Under the pieces are notes generated by a model. That model was not told the DNA's origin. It did no database searches and saw only the letters and a list, made by a program, of their open reading frames with translations. A stretch of 64,000 nt of DNA, from assembly GCA_039679945.1 (NCBI GenBank), contig JBDKTY010000239.1, forward strand, positions 62,001-126,000, given 5' to 3'. A program made the position numbers and the translations under genes. The stretch is from SbD1 sp039679945 (lineage in GTDB: Bacteria; Desulfobacterota; Syntrophobacteria; Syntrophobacterales; Syntrophobacteraceae). Shown piece after piece: positions 8,088 to 17,247 of this stretch (positions within the stretch are counted from its first letter, which is position 1; every line of letters begins with the position of its first letter).

Positions 8088-9761
8088 ATGGAGAAGGGAA
8101 GACTACTGCATCTGTTGGCTGGTATCTTTCTGCTGTGTGCATCCATCCTGATCATCCGCTTCGATGCGGGAGGAGTAATGCAGCCCGATAGCGCGACCCA
8201 GCCCTCGCGCGCTGACATGATCACCATCGATACCCTTGCCCCATTCGGAAAACTTGAACTTCCTCCGGTCGCGTTCCCGCACGACAAGCACACCGAGGCG
8301 CTTCTCAAGGAAAATAAGGACTGCAAGACCTGCCACTCAGTCTAGGACGGAAAGATCTCCCTTGCCTTCAAGGGCATCAAACCCGGCAAGGCTGACGGTA
8401 TCAAGGAAATCTATCATTCGAGCTGCATCGGCTGCCATATGGGAAGAGCAGCCGCCGACAAACCCACGGGACCTCTCGACGGGCTCTGCCGCGCCTGTCA
8501 CATTGCTCCCCGGGCAGTATCACAGTCCCAACCCGTTGACATGGACAAGGTATTGCATTTCAGGCACATCGATTCCAAAAACATCACGTCCACTGCCGCC
8601 GAAAAGGATAACTGCGCCCAGTGCCATCACGAATATGACAAGAATGCGAAGAAGATTTTCTACGCCAGAGGCAAGGAATCGACATGCCGTTACTGCCACG
8701 GGGAAAACCGAGTGGATGGCGTGAGGAGTATGAGACAGGCCGCGCACCAGCAATGCGTGACCTGCCATCTCGACCTCGCCGATAAGGGTGTGAAAGACAG
8801 GGGCCCCTACCTGTGCGCCGGTTGTCATGGCGCCGAAGGACACGCCGCGGCGTCCGCCAACAACCGGAAGGTCATGGCCGGATTACCCGACGGAAAGGCG
8901 CCTCGGCTCAAGCGGGAACAACCCGACCTGACGCTTCTCTCCTCGAATGCCGGCGTTGAAGGCCCCGAAAACACCAGGCCCCGGTCGATGAATCCTGTTG
9001 CCTTCGATCACAAGAGCCATGAGGAACGCAACAATAACTGCCGCGTCTGCCATCACGCCTCAATGGATTCCTGCGGCAAGTGCCATACGGTCTCCGGCGC
9101 CCGGGAAGGCAATTTCGTTCGCATCGAGGAGGCAATGCATCTCGCGGCCAGCGGCCGCAGTTGCTCGGGTTGCCATGCGGCAAAACAAAGCGCGGTGAAT
9201 TGTTCCGGTTGCCATGGCCGCATGAATAAAGCCTCTACTCCCGACAACAACACATGCCGCCAATGCCACATGGAGGTACCCTCGGATGCGCTTCCAGACA
9301 CCGGGAGCCTGACTCCGGCTCCGCCCCTGTCGCGGGAGCGCAAATCCATGATCGCGGAGATCCTTCTCAAGAGTCGCGGTCAAAATAGCGTTCCGTTCGC
9401 CATTGAAGATATTCCTGAGAAAGTTTCGATAAAGGAACTGGCCGCCGAATACGAGCCCGCCGTGATGCCACACCGCAAGATCGTCCTGACGCTCATGAAC
9501 GGCATGAAGGACAATTCGCTCGCCGCCTATTTTCACGGTGAGCAGGGGACAGTCTGCCAGAGCTGCCATCACCGGAGCCCTGCCTCGAAGCAGCCTCCTC
9601 ACTGCGGCAACTGCCACGGCAAACCCTTCGATCCCAGGCAGCCGAATCGGCCCGGATTGAAAGCTGCATTCCACGAGCAGTGCATGGGGTGCCATAAGGC
9701 CCTGGGGGTCCCGAAGCCATCTGCCACGGCTTGCGCGGAGTGTCATAAGGAAAAGAAGTAG
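8088..9761 (+). pseudogene. hmcA: HmcA, 16-haem c-type cytochrome, interrupted by an in-frame TAG
   Basis: One frame runs from ATG 8088 to the stop at 9761 (557 codons before it) with a single internal TAG at 8343-8345. The first part has a signal peptide (LLHLLAGIFLLCASILII) and haem motif CKTCH; the second continues directly with DGKISLAF and 15 more CxxCH sites. Together these give exactly 16, the number in Desulfovibrio HmcA. The periplasmic cytochrome exchanges electrons with periplasmic hydrogenase or formate dehydrogenase through type I cytochrome c3 and passes them to the HmcB-F membrane complex. No signal peptide follows the TAG, so a true stop would leave the haem-rich part unexported. 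The TAG may be a CAG-to-TAG change, a sequence error, or a read-through codon. The gene is first of hmcABCDEF. Confidence 0.85.
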
Positions 9762-9791
9762 CAGGTCGGGACTGAGAGGAGGAGTACACAT

Positions 9792-10835
9792 ATGTTGCGA
9801 AGAACCTTTCTTGGCATTCTTGGAAGCGCGGGCACCGGCGTCGTTCTGGGCCGCTCCGCCCATGCCGCCGGGAACAGGGAGTTTGCCGGTCATCCCGGCA
9901 GCTTCGGTGTCCTGTTCGATGCCACCCGCTGTATCGGTTGCCGCAAATGCGAAGCGGCATGCAATAAAGTCAACGAATTGCCCGCTCCGTCCAAAACATT
10001 TGAAGATCTTTCGGTCCTCGACGTAAAGCGCCGAACCAATGCCGGGACATTTACCGTCGTAAACCGCTATGACAACATCCCGGGTGTTGCCGGCTCCGTC
10101 TTTCGCAAGTCCCAGTGCAATCACTGCCTGGAACCGGCATGCGCTTCCGCGTGCTTCGTGCACGCCTTCACCAAGACCGCTCATGGCGCCGTTACGTGGG
10201 ACCCCTCGGTCTGTGTGGGTTGCCGCTACTGTATGGTCGCATGCCCTTTCAACGTTCCGGCTTTTGAATATTCCGATCCCCTTACGCCACGCATAATGAA
10301 GTGCACCATGTGCTATCCGCACATCGCATCCGGCAGGCTCCAGGTCCCGGCCTGCACGGCGGCATGCCCCAATGAGTCCTTGACCTATGGCAACCGAAAC
10401 GATTTGATCATGGTTGCCCGCGAACGGATCAGGGCATTTCCGAACCGCTACATCAGCCACATATACGGTGAGCACGAAATGGGTGGGACCAGTTGGCTCT
10501 ACCTCTCCGGGGTGCAGTTCAAATCGATCGGCATGAGAGATGATCTCGGTACTGTCTCCGCGCCGGAGCTGACCTCGGGGGCGCTGGCCGCCGTACCGGT
10601 TGTCGCCGTTGCCTGGCCCGCGCTGCTGGCTGGAATTTATGCCATTTCGAAACGCAAGGATAAGGTTGCGCACGAGGAAAAACTGGAGGCAATGGCAAGG
10701 GTCCGGACCGAGGCCAAAGCGGACCTGAACAGGGCACTGATACAAGCCGAAGCCGAGAAGAAAACCGCCGTTGAACGCGCGGTGAGAAAGGCCCTGGAAG
10801 AAGCCGCGAAGAGTCAGACCGAAGAGGGAGCGTAA
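9792..10835 (+). CDS. hmcB: HmcB, periplasm-facing iron-sulfur subunit
   Basis: The 347-residue protein begins with an RRTFLG twin-arginine-like signal. Four cysteine clusters of the DmsB/NrfC type follow: CIGCRKCEAAC, CNHCLEPACASAC, CVGCRYCMVACP and CTMCYPHIASGRLQVPACTAACP. These predict four [4Fe-4S] centres. A single membrane helix near residues 262-282 is followed by a long charged, coiled-coil-like tail of about 60 residues. A GGAGGAG ribosome site precedes ATG 9792. It should connect HmcA to the membrane quinone or cytochrome subunits. It lies 30 bp after hmcA and 2 bp before hmcC. Confidence 0.93.
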   Translation: MLRRTFLGILGSAGTGVVLGRSAHAAGNREFAGHPGSFGVLFDATRCIGCRKCEAACNKVNELPAPSKTFEDLSVLDVKRRTNAGTFTVVNRYDNIPGVAGSVFRKSQCNHCLEPACASACFVHAFTKTAHGAVTWDPSVCVGCRYCMVACPFNVPAFEYSDPLTPRIMKCTMCYPHIASGRLQVPACTAACPNESLTYGNRNDLIMVARERIRAFPNRYISHIYGEHEMGGTSWLYLSGVQFKSIGMRDDLGTVSAPELTSGALAAVPVVAVAWPALLAGIYAISKRKDKVAHEEKLEAMARVRTEAKADLNRALIQAEAEKKTAVERAVRKALEEAAKSQTEEGA

Positions 10836-10837
10836 CG

Positions 10838-12046
10838 ATGTCCACTGAATCCAATTCTGTCAAAAGAACGCTCCTCACGCCTTTCAACATCATGGCCGGC
10901 ATCGTCATACTGACCGGAGTGGTCTTGACCATCCTGCGCTTCACGCTGGGGCTTGCCGGGGTCACAAACTTATCGGACGATAACCCATGGGGGATCTGGA
11001 TCAGCTTCGATTTGCTGTGCGGTGTCGCCCTGGCCGCGGGCGGCTACACGACTTCAGCCGCCTGCTATATTTTCGGGTTGAAGCGCTACCATAGCGCCGT
11101 AAGGCCCGCCATTCTAACCGCTTTTCTGGGCTACGCCCTGGTTGTCCTCGCATTGCACTACGATGTCGGTCGCCCATGGAGGCTTCCCTATCCTATCTTC
11201 GTACAGCAGGGCACTACATCAGTGCTGTTCGAAGTCGGGCTGTGCGTCTTTTTGTACCTGGCAACGCTTTTTGTGGAATGGAGCCCCGCATGCCTCGAAT
11301 GGCTCGGGTATAAAAAGGCAAGGAAAACCGTGGTCAGGATGACACTGGCGCTGACCATCCTTGGCGTTATCCTCTCCACCCTTCATCAAAGCTCGCTCGG
11401 GGCGCTGTTTCTGATCGCCCCCTCCAAGGTCCACCCCCTCTGGTATTCGGTCTACCTGCCGGTGTTCTTCTTCGTGTCGAGCATCGCCGCCGGATTGTCG
11501 ATGGTCATATTCGAAGGAACTCTTTCACACCGGTATATGCATGACAAGATGGATGAAAAGTACCTGAGCGGGCATGAAGGCGTGACCACCGGGTTTGCAA
11601 AGGCCGCGTCGCTCGTCCTTGCATCCTATTTCTGCCTCAAGGTCCTGGGTATCGCCATGGACAATAACTGGCATTACCTCACGACCGGGTACGGCGCCTG
11701 GTTTCTCGTGGAGTTGCTTGTTTTCGTCGCCCTGCCCTGCCTCCTGTACGCCATGGCCGTCCGCGAAAGGAATATCCCTCTCATCAAGTGGTCTGCGGCG
11801 CTGACGGTCGTCGGCATCATAGTGAACCGTTTCAATGTTTCGATGGTGGCTTTCAACTGGCAGTTGCCTGCGGTGGACCGATACTTTCCCAGTTGGATGG
11901 AGATCGCCGTGTCCGTATTCATAATAACCGTGGGTATCCTGCTCTTCCGGTTCATCTCTTCCCGAATGCCGATATTCCACGAGCATCCGGATTATGCGAT
12001 GCACGAACCGGAGCCGGCTCAATCTCCCCGCCACGGTCTCGGCTAA
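10838..12046 (+). CDS. hmcC: HmcC, NrfD/PsrC-type integral membrane subunit
   Basis: This 402-residue polytopic protein has about ten hydrophobic segments. The N-terminal TPFNIMAGIVIL and the DNPWGIWISFDLLCGVALAAGG region are characteristic of the HmcC/NrfD family. Such subunits anchor the iron-sulfur protein and interact with menaquinone or conduct charge across the membrane. It starts two bases after the hmcB stop and its stop overlaps the region of the hmcD ribosome site, so translation is probably coupled. Length and placement match HmcC of Desulfovibrio. Confidence 0.93.
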   Translation: MSTESNSVKRTLLTPFNIMAGIVILTGVVLTILRFTLGLAGVTNLSDDNPWGIWISFDLLCGVALAAGGYTTSAACYIFGLKRYHSAVRPAILTAFLGYALVVLALHYDVGRPWRLPYPIFVQQGTTSVLFEVGLCVFLYLATLFVEWSPACLEWLGYKKARKTVVRMTLALTILGVILSTLHQSSLGALFLIAPSKVHPLWYSVYLPVFFFVSSIAAGLSMVIFEGTLSHRYMHDKMDEKYLSGHEGVTTGFAKAASLVLASYFCLKVLGIAMDNNWHYLTTGYGAWFLVELLVFVALPCLLYAMAVRERNIPLIKWSAALTVVGIIVNRFNVSMVAFNWQLPAVDRYFPSWMEIAVSVFIITVGILLFRFISSRMPIFHEHPDYAMHEPEPAQSPRHGLG

Positions 12047-12060
12047 TGATGGAGGGTTCA

Positions 12061-12204
12061 ATGGAGAACGCCTTTTACACGCTGCACGATTTCATGCTCC
12101 ACACGAAGAGTGTGGCCTACCTCCTGGTGGGTGCGATGATTGTTGGAATGCTCGGGTTTTGGCTCTACCTCACCGGCAGGGACGAAGACAAAGAGATCAA
12201 ATAG
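12061..12204 (+). CDS. hmcD: HmcD, small membrane subunit
   Basis: This 47-residue protein has one central membrane helix (SVAYLLVGAMIVGMLGFWLYL) followed by a charged tail. HmcD of Desulfovibrio vulgaris is a protein of similar size at the same place in the operon. ATG 12061 is preceded by GGAGGG at 12051-12056; an in-frame ATG at 12046 overlapping the hmcC stop is an alternative start. Its job is probably structural within the complex. Confidence 0.85.
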   Translation: MENAFYTLHDFMLHTKSVAYLLVGAMIVGMLGFWLYLTGRDEDKEIK

Positions 12205-12243
12205 GACTGAGTGCCGTATTCTGATCGCCTGGAGGAGTTTCTA

Positions 12244-12918
12244 ATGTACGGGTTCATTACCGGACTTTTGCTGTGGCTGTCCTTCGCGACACTCGTCATA
12301 GGGCTTACCGTTCGAACCGTGGTCTACATCCGCGGGCTGGACTGGCAGGTGGACCGGGTGGCCTATGGAACGCACATGGCTCTCGGGTTCAGGGAGGCCA
12401 CCCGCTCCATCGTTCACTGGCTTCTGCCGTTCTGGTCCGTGGGTTGGCGCGCGAAGCCCCTCTTTACGATCATCTTTTTTGTTTTCCATACGGGGCTCCT
12501 GCTCACTCCAGTTTTCCTGATCGGTCACGCCGTACTTATCAAGGAACGTTTCGGCATCAACTGGCCCACCATCCCCATGGGGCTTGCCGATGTCCTGACT
12601 GTTCTGGTGATGTGCTCAGTCCTGTTCATAGCCGTCAGACGCATGGCTCTGCCCGAAGTTCGCATCGTAACCACGGCTTATGATTACCTCCTGCTTCTTA
12701 TCACGGCCGCTCCGTTTGTCACCGGATTTCTGCTCGTACACCAGGTCGCGGATCACCGGCTCTGGCTATATGCACACATCTTGAGCGCGGAACTGCTGCT
12801 CATCGCCATACCTTTTACCAAGCTCTACCATGTTGTCGGCTTCTTCCTTTCACGAGGCCAACTCGGCATGGACTTCGGCATCAAGCGCGGCTTCAAGGGC
12901 GACGGTTTTGATTGGTAG
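12244..12918 (+). CDS. hmcE: HmcE, NarI-like cytochrome b-type membrane subunit
   Basis: The 224-residue protein has five to six membrane segments and histidines within them (for example IVHWLLPF, FVFHTGLLL, LLVHQVADH, AHILSAELLL), as in NarI/DsrM-type b-haem subunits. ATG 12244 follows GGAGGAG with good spacing; the longer upstream frame is not needed. In the Hmc complex it would carry electrons from the periplasmic side to the cytoplasmic HmcF. Order and length fit hmcE. Confidence 0.9.
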   Translation: MYGFITGLLLWLSFATLVIGLTVRTVVYIRGLDWQVDRVAYGTHMALGFREATRSIVHWLLPFWSVGWRAKPLFTIIFFVFHTGLLLTPVFLIGHAVLIKERFGINWPTIPMGLADVLTVLVMCSVLFIAVRRMALPEVRIVTTAYDYLLLLITAAPFVTGFLLVHQVADHRLWLYAHILSAELLLIAIPFTKLYHVVGFFLSRGQLGMDFGIKRGFKGDGFDW

Positions 12919-12948
12919 TATAATTCGATAGTTCAGGAGTAACGATCC

Positions 12949-14343
12949 ATGCCTGAAGGAACACTCTGCAATAAGAATACAGTCGATACGAAGGAGTATC
13001 TCAATGCACTCCTCTCCGATAAGCGCGGCAAAAAATACTATGAAGAGATGAAAAGCATCGAGGTCGACAAGGAGAAGCTCAAGGCAGCCCTGAAGGCGAC
13101 ATGCAAGTCGCGCTTCCATACATGGCTGGATTTGTGTTCCCACTGCGCGATGTGCGCGGACAGTTGCTTCATATACCTGTCCAACAAGCGCGATCCCAGG
13201 CAGGTCCCCTCCTACAAGATACAATCCACACTGGGACAGATCGTTAAACGCAACGGCGATGTCGATAACGAATTCATGCGCCACTGCATGGATGTGGCCT
13301 GGTCACAATGCACCTGCTGCAACCGCTGCGGCTCATTTTGCCCATACGGAATCGACATGGGCATCATGTTCAGCTACCTGCGCGGACTGTGCTTCGCCCA
13401 GGGTTTTGTCCCCTGGGAACTCAAGATAGGCACGGGTATGCACCGCATTTACGGCGCCCAGATGGACGTGACGTCCGAAGATTGGGTCGAAACGTGCCAA
13501 TGGATGGAAGAGGAGCAGCAGGAGGAGTGGCCCGGCCTGGAGATTCCGGTGGACAAGCAGGGCGCTGACATCATGTACACGTGCAACGCCCGGGAACCCA
13601 AGCACTATCCGGACGACATCGCCGATGCCGCGATCCTTTTCCACATCGCGGGGGAGAATTGGACAGTGCCGAGCCAGGGCTGGGACCAGACCTGCCTCTC
13701 TCTTTTCGCCGGCGACTGGGGTTCCTGCAAAATGCAGGTTCAGAATGTGTATGGGGCCATCGAACGCCTCAAGCCCAAACGTGTCATCGGCACGGAATGC
13801 GGTCATGCCCACCGCTGCATGGTTGTCGAGGGGCCTTATTGGGTAGGCAGGAAAGACGGTCGCCCGCCTGCTCCCTATCTTCACTACACGGAATGGGTCG
13901 CCGAGGCGTTGCGTACCGGAAAGATCAAAATCGATCCCGCCAAGCGCATTCGGCAGCCGGTAACTTTTCAGCACTCCTGCAATTACATCCGCAACTACGG
14001 ACTCAAGGAAGTAACACGGGAGGTCATGAGCTATCTCGTGGAACCCGGATACTATGTCGAGATGACTCCCAACAAGGAGCACAACTTCTGTTGCGGCGGT
14101 GGGGGAGGGATCAACGGTATCGGACTTTACCGGGAACAGCGCAACACGAACATGAAAGTCAAGCGCGATCAGATCATTGCCACGGGAGCCAAGCTCGTTA
14201 TCGCCCCCTGCCACAACTGCTGGGACACGATTCGCGACATGGAAGAGATCTACCGTCTCGGAATCAAATGGAGCTTTCTGAAGCCGTTGCTCGTGAAGAT
14301 GGTCGTCGTGCCCGATCATCTCAAGCCAAAAGAGGATCAATAG
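12949..14343 (+). CDS. hmcF: HmcF, cytoplasmic HdrD-like iron-sulfur protein
   Basis: This 464-residue soluble protein has two N-terminal ferredoxin-type cysteine groups (CSHCAMCADSC and CTCCNRCGSFCPYG). Two cysteine-rich domains resembling the CCG domains of heterodisulfide reductase HdrD follow, the second including NFCCGGGGGINGIG and APCHNCWD. Such domains bind a special [4Fe-4S] centre. HmcF is the cytoplasmic end of the Hmc complex and hands electrons to or takes them from an as yet uncertain cytoplasmic partner. It is the last gene of the operon; no rrf1/rrf2 regulators follow, unlike in D. vulgaris. Confidence 0.93.
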   Translation: MPEGTLCNKNTVDTKEYLNALLSDKRGKKYYEEMKSIEVDKEKLKAALKATCKSRFHTWLDLCSHCAMCADSCFIYLSNKRDPRQVPSYKIQSTLGQIVKRNGDVDNEFMRHCMDVAWSQCTCCNRCGSFCPYGIDMGIMFSYLRGLCFAQGFVPWELKIGTGMHRIYGAQMDVTSEDWVETCQWMEEEQQEEWPGLEIPVDKQGADIMYTCNAREPKHYPDDIADAAILFHIAGENWTVPSQGWDQTCLSLFAGDWGSCKMQVQNVYGAIERLKPKRVIGTECGHAHRCMVVEGPYWVGRKDGRPPAPYLHYTEWVAEALRTGKIKIDPAKRIRQPVTFQHSCNYIRNYGLKEVTREVMSYLVEPGYYVEMTPNKEHNFCCGGGGGINGIGLYREQRNTNMKVKRDQIIATGAKLVIAPCHNCWDTIRDMEEIYRLGIKWSFLKPLLVKMVVVPDHLKPKEDQ

Positions 14344-14507
14344 CCACGCATTGCCTTGACCGCCGGCTGAACGAAGGAAGAACTCCTCCCCCGCCCCTCT
14401 CTGATATGGACATGGGGTGCCCTCACATGGCGCCCTATTCCACTCTTCGCCTACCATTCGCCCTTGAGACGAAGCAAGCACCTCTGAAAGTCAAATTTCT
14501 CCCCTCA

Positions 14508-14528
14508 TGAAAGGGAAGCCCTTTTCAC
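14508..14528. terminator. Weak hairpin between convergent genes
   Basis: TGAAAGGG and CCCTTTTCA form a short stem with one bulge around AAG. It lies between hmcF and the convergent gene ending at 14634 and could end transcription in either direction. There is no strong T run. Confidence 0.3.
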
Positions 14529-14633
14529 GCAAAGGCTCTCGACGGAACCTGTCATAGGAGGGCGAGACGGGAAAGGTGTGGGTGGGGCAGAGTCTACGAC
14601 TGCCGGACGCCAGGCTCTGGTCTGAAACAGATC

Positions 14634-14909
14634 CTACGGTTTTTCATGCCTGGAGAGCTTCTGTTCGGACCATCTCCTCAGAAAACCGGTAACCTTCAAA
14701 GAAGCGGGTTCCTCCACCAAACGTATCGTTCCACGTCGATGGAGGGCAAGCTGGAGACACGGTCGAATATGTGGACAGGTGACGCACTCCCTCCGCGGTT
14801 GCATAACACCGTCTTCGTCGCGAGGACATACTTTCTCCCCATCACCAAAACAGGCCGGTTGCGGCGGGACCGCCTCGGGAAGAATGTTCTTCTCACAGGG
14901 TTCAGTCAT
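14634..14909 (-). CDS. Small cysteine-rich protein downstream of khpA
   Basis: The 91-residue protein has a compact cysteine cluster: CFGDGEKVCPRDEDG, then ECVTCPHIRPCLQLAL. This gives C-x7-C and, about 18 residues later, C-x2-C-x5-C. This resembles short Cys-rich proteins that recur in deltaproteobacteria and probably bind zinc or an iron-sulfur centre. ATG 14909 follows CGATGGAGACTGAGC, a fair ribosome site. It begins 25 bp after the khpA stop on the same strand, so the two are likely cotranscribed. No specific function is known to me. The remaining C-terminal half is basic and could bind nucleic acid. Confidence 0.6.
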   Translation of the reverse strand: MTEPCEKNILPEAVPPQPACFGDGEKVCPRDEDGVMQPRRECVTCPHIRPCLQLALHRRGTIRLVEEPASLKVTGFLRRWSEQKLSRHEKP

Positions 14910-14934
14910 GCTCAGTCTCCATCGAGCAGTAATT

Positions 14935-15183
14935 CTACTCGAGAATTTCGAGAACGGCACGCTTTTTTAGCTTGGTCGCGGCAGCATTTACGATAGTGCG
15001 TATAGCATGGGCATTACGTCCCTCTTTTCCGATGATCTTACCGAGGTCCTCTTTCGCCGCACGCAGTTCGATTACAGATATCTGCTGCCCACACACTTCT
15101 TTTACTACTACCTGTTCAGGATGTTCGGCGAGAGAACGCGCGATGAACTCGACTAATTCCTTGATCTGAATATCTTGGTCCAT
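14935..15183 (-). CDS. khpA: KhpA, KH-domain RNA-binding protein
   Basis: This 82-residue single KH domain has the diagnostic loop GKIIGKEGRNA and the ending AVLEILE typical of KhpA (YlqC). The family binds RNA, often with KhpB/Jag, and influences cell division or translation. In many bacteria khpA lies between rpsP and rimM; here it stands apart from ribosomal genes and is followed by a small Cys-rich protein. A likely promoter lies at 15374-15400. Confidence 0.95.
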   Translation of the reverse strand: MDQDIQIKELVEFIARSLAEHPEQVVVKEVCGQQISVIELRAAKEDLGKIIGKEGRNAHAIRTIVNAAATKLKKRAVLEILE

Positions 15184-15610
15184 AGAAGGTCAACTTCCTT
15201 TCCGGTTCCAGAAGAATACCGCGGCAAAGAACACGCATGTATGAAAGAATCAGCGCAGCACCGACAAACGTCGGCATCTTAACAGCGACAAGGTTTCAAG
15301 AAAGCGAAAGAACAGTGCAGCACAAAGAAGATGAGCTTGAACTTGGTTTGGTGGGCTCACGAACACTTGTGAAATTATGCAAAATCTGCTTTAGTGTCAA
15401 CTCAAATTTTTAGTATTAATAAGATGTTATAAAGAGAAATCGATCACAATGTCAAATAGCCCTTTGTTCACGCCATCCTCGAAAAATAGTCTGTTTGAGA
15501 AAACGCGGAAACCGGCCGCGCGCCGAAATCCGCAAACACGGTGTTTTCACTTTTCATCCTGGTTCGAAGACGCAATGCGTGTCCCGAACTATGTCCAATA
15601 AACCGGAGCC
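15184..15610. other. Divergent intergenic region khpA / corrinoid activator
   Basis: No gene is visible. The stretch holds the khpA promoter described separately and an AT-rich patch around 15400-15445. No clear promoter for the plus-strand gene at 15611 was recognised. Confidence 0.5.
15374..15400 (-). promoter_or_regulatory. Probable sigma-70 promoter of khpA
   Basis: On the minus strand TTGACA (15400-15395) is a perfect -35 and CATAAT (15379-15374) a good -10, with a slightly short spacer of 15 bp. The leader to khpA would be about 185 nt. Confidence 0.45.
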
Positions 15611-17245
15611 ATGGATGATGGCAAATTCTCACGGAAGTGGGGCGCCATGACGGCTGAATTCCCCGAATGGCTTCAGGAACAACCTCTTGCCTCGGTTGTC
15701 GCGGTTGATCTTCCTCCGCCGAACCTCGCGGACAACACGGGAGATATCGACAGATTGGCTCGTGCCCTGGCAGCCATGGGGTTCTCTCCCTTAAGGCTCA
15801 TTCCCGCTCAAATGGATTGCATCTCCCGTCGATTGCGCGATCTGACATTCAGTGCCACCGCCATAGTGGGGTTTGCCGGTCACTCCTGGGAGATTCTCGA
15901 CCTGCTGCCCCGGCATTCCAATGCGCCCGCACTCGGATTCGCGATTGATCTCGGCACCTCCAGCATCGTCTTTAGACTCATCGATCTTTCCCGGAGATCC
16001 ATCCTTTCGGAGAGATCTTTCCTTAATCCTCAATCCGTTCATGGTGAAGACATACTCAGCCGCATACAGTTCGCGAGGACCACGGCCGGCCACGCCACCC
16101 TGCGCAATGCCCTCCTCGCTTCATGCAGGCATTCCATGATCGACGCCTTAAAGGAACATGACCTTTCCCCGGAAAATGTGTATGCGGTCGCATGCGCCGG
16201 GAATACGGCAATGACGCACTTTTTCGTGGGACTCGACCCGTCGAATCTTGCCCGCGAGCCTTACATACCCGCCGCAAATACTTTCCCCATATGTCGCGCG
16301 CCGGAATACGGATTCGATTTTCTCCCGAATTCTCTTTTGTATGTCTTTCCGAACGTGGGTTCCTACGTCGGAGGAGATGTCGTCTCCGGAATTCTTGCGA
16401 CCGGTCTTCACAGGGTCGCGGAACCCGCGATGCTGATAGACGTTGGGACAAACGCGGAGGTAGTACTCGGCAACTCGGACTGGCTGCTCGCGTGCGCCGG
16501 GGCCGCGGGTCCGGCTCTCGAGGGAGGAGTCGTCGCCAGCGGAATGCAGGCAATCCCCGGTGCAATCGACCACGTGCGCATAAACCGCGAAACTCTGGAA
16601 CCGTCCTTTCATGTGATCGGGGAGGGGAAGCCATCCGGAATCTGCGGTTCCGGAATCATCGATCTCATAGCCGAGATGTTCGCATCGGGCATTCTGACGG
16701 TTCAAGGCAAGTTGAGAAACGGAACGCGCACACGGCGCATCACCTGCAGTGAAGACGGAGTGGCCTATGTGCTGGTGCCCGCTGCTCAAGCCCTCGGCCG
16801 GGCGGACATTTCCATATCCGAGATTGATGTCGGGATTTTTTTGAAGTCAAAAGCCGCGATGTACACTATATTGTCGATCATCTCCCGGAAAGTTGGGCTC
16901 GCATTCGGGGACATCCGGAAAATCTTTATCGCCGGCAGCTTCGGGAACCGCATAGATCCGGAAATGGCCATCCGGATAGGCATGATTCCCGATCTACCGC
17001 CCGAGACCTACTCAGGGGTGGGAAATGCCAGTCTGCTGGGTGCCTCCATGACACTTCTAGACCGTTCGCTACTCAAGGAGGCGGATTTGGTCAGGGGCAG
17101 GATTACCTATCTCGAATTGAATGTTAACCTTGAACTTATGAATGAATTCAGGGGAGCTTTATTTTTGCCGCATACAAACAGGCGGCTCTTTCCATCCGTG
17201 CGGATTCCGGAATCCTGGCCCGGTTCGCCGGAACGGGGGGTTTAG
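15611..17245 (+). CDS. RamA/RACo-like ASKHA-domain activator of corrinoid proteins, without ferredoxin domain
   Basis: The 544-residue protein carries the ASKHA ATPase core of reductive activators of corrinoid methyltransferase proteins. Visible motifs are FAIDLGTSSIVFRL (about 110-123), LIDVGTNAEVVLGN, GICGSGIIDLIAEM and KIFIAGSFGNRI. RACo-type proteins use ATP to drive reduction of Co(II) to Co(I) in inactive corrinoid proteins. Here the N-terminal 100 residues have no [2Fe-2S] cysteine pattern, so electrons would have to come from another protein or another centre. The start at ATG 15611 has little ribosome-site support; ATG 15647 (MTAEFPEW) is an alternative. The next gene starts two bases after its stop. 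No methyltransferase lies in the window. Confidence 0.85.
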   Translation: MDDGKFSRKWGAMTAEFPEWLQEQPLASVVAVDLPPPNLADNTGDIDRLARALAAMGFSPLRLIPAQMDCISRRLRDLTFSATAIVGFAGHSWEILDLLPRHSNAPALGFAIDLGTSSIVFRLIDLSRRSILSERSFLNPQSVHGEDILSRIQFARTTAGHATLRNALLASCRHSMIDALKEHDLSPENVYAVACAGNTAMTHFFVGLDPSNLAREPYIPAANTFPICRAPEYGFDFLPNSLLYVFPNVGSYVGGDVVSGILATGLHRVAEPAMLIDVGTNAEVVLGNSDWLLACAGAAGPALEGGVVASGMQAIPGAIDHVRINRETLEPSFHVIGEGKPSGICGSGIIDLIAEMFASGILTVQGKLRNGTRTRRITCSEDGVAYVLVPAAQALGRADISISEIDVGIFLKSKAAMYTILSIISRKVGLAFGDIRKIFIAGSFGNRIDPEMAIRIGMIPDLPPETYSGVGNASLLGASMTLLDRSLLKEADLVRGRITYLELNVNLELMNEFRGALFLPHTNRRLFPSVRIPESWPGSPERGV

Positions 17246-17247
17246 TC

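Noticed and set aside
7349..8151. Frames of 100-140 codons upstream of hmcA
   Set aside because: No ribosome site, erratic composition and no family features.
9060..10745. 561-codon minus-strand frame over hmcA/hmcB
   Set aside because: Antisense shadow of two conserved redox genes.
13333..14481. 382-codon minus-strand frame over hmcF
   Set aside because: Antisense shadow; the plus frame has all HmcF cysteine motifs.
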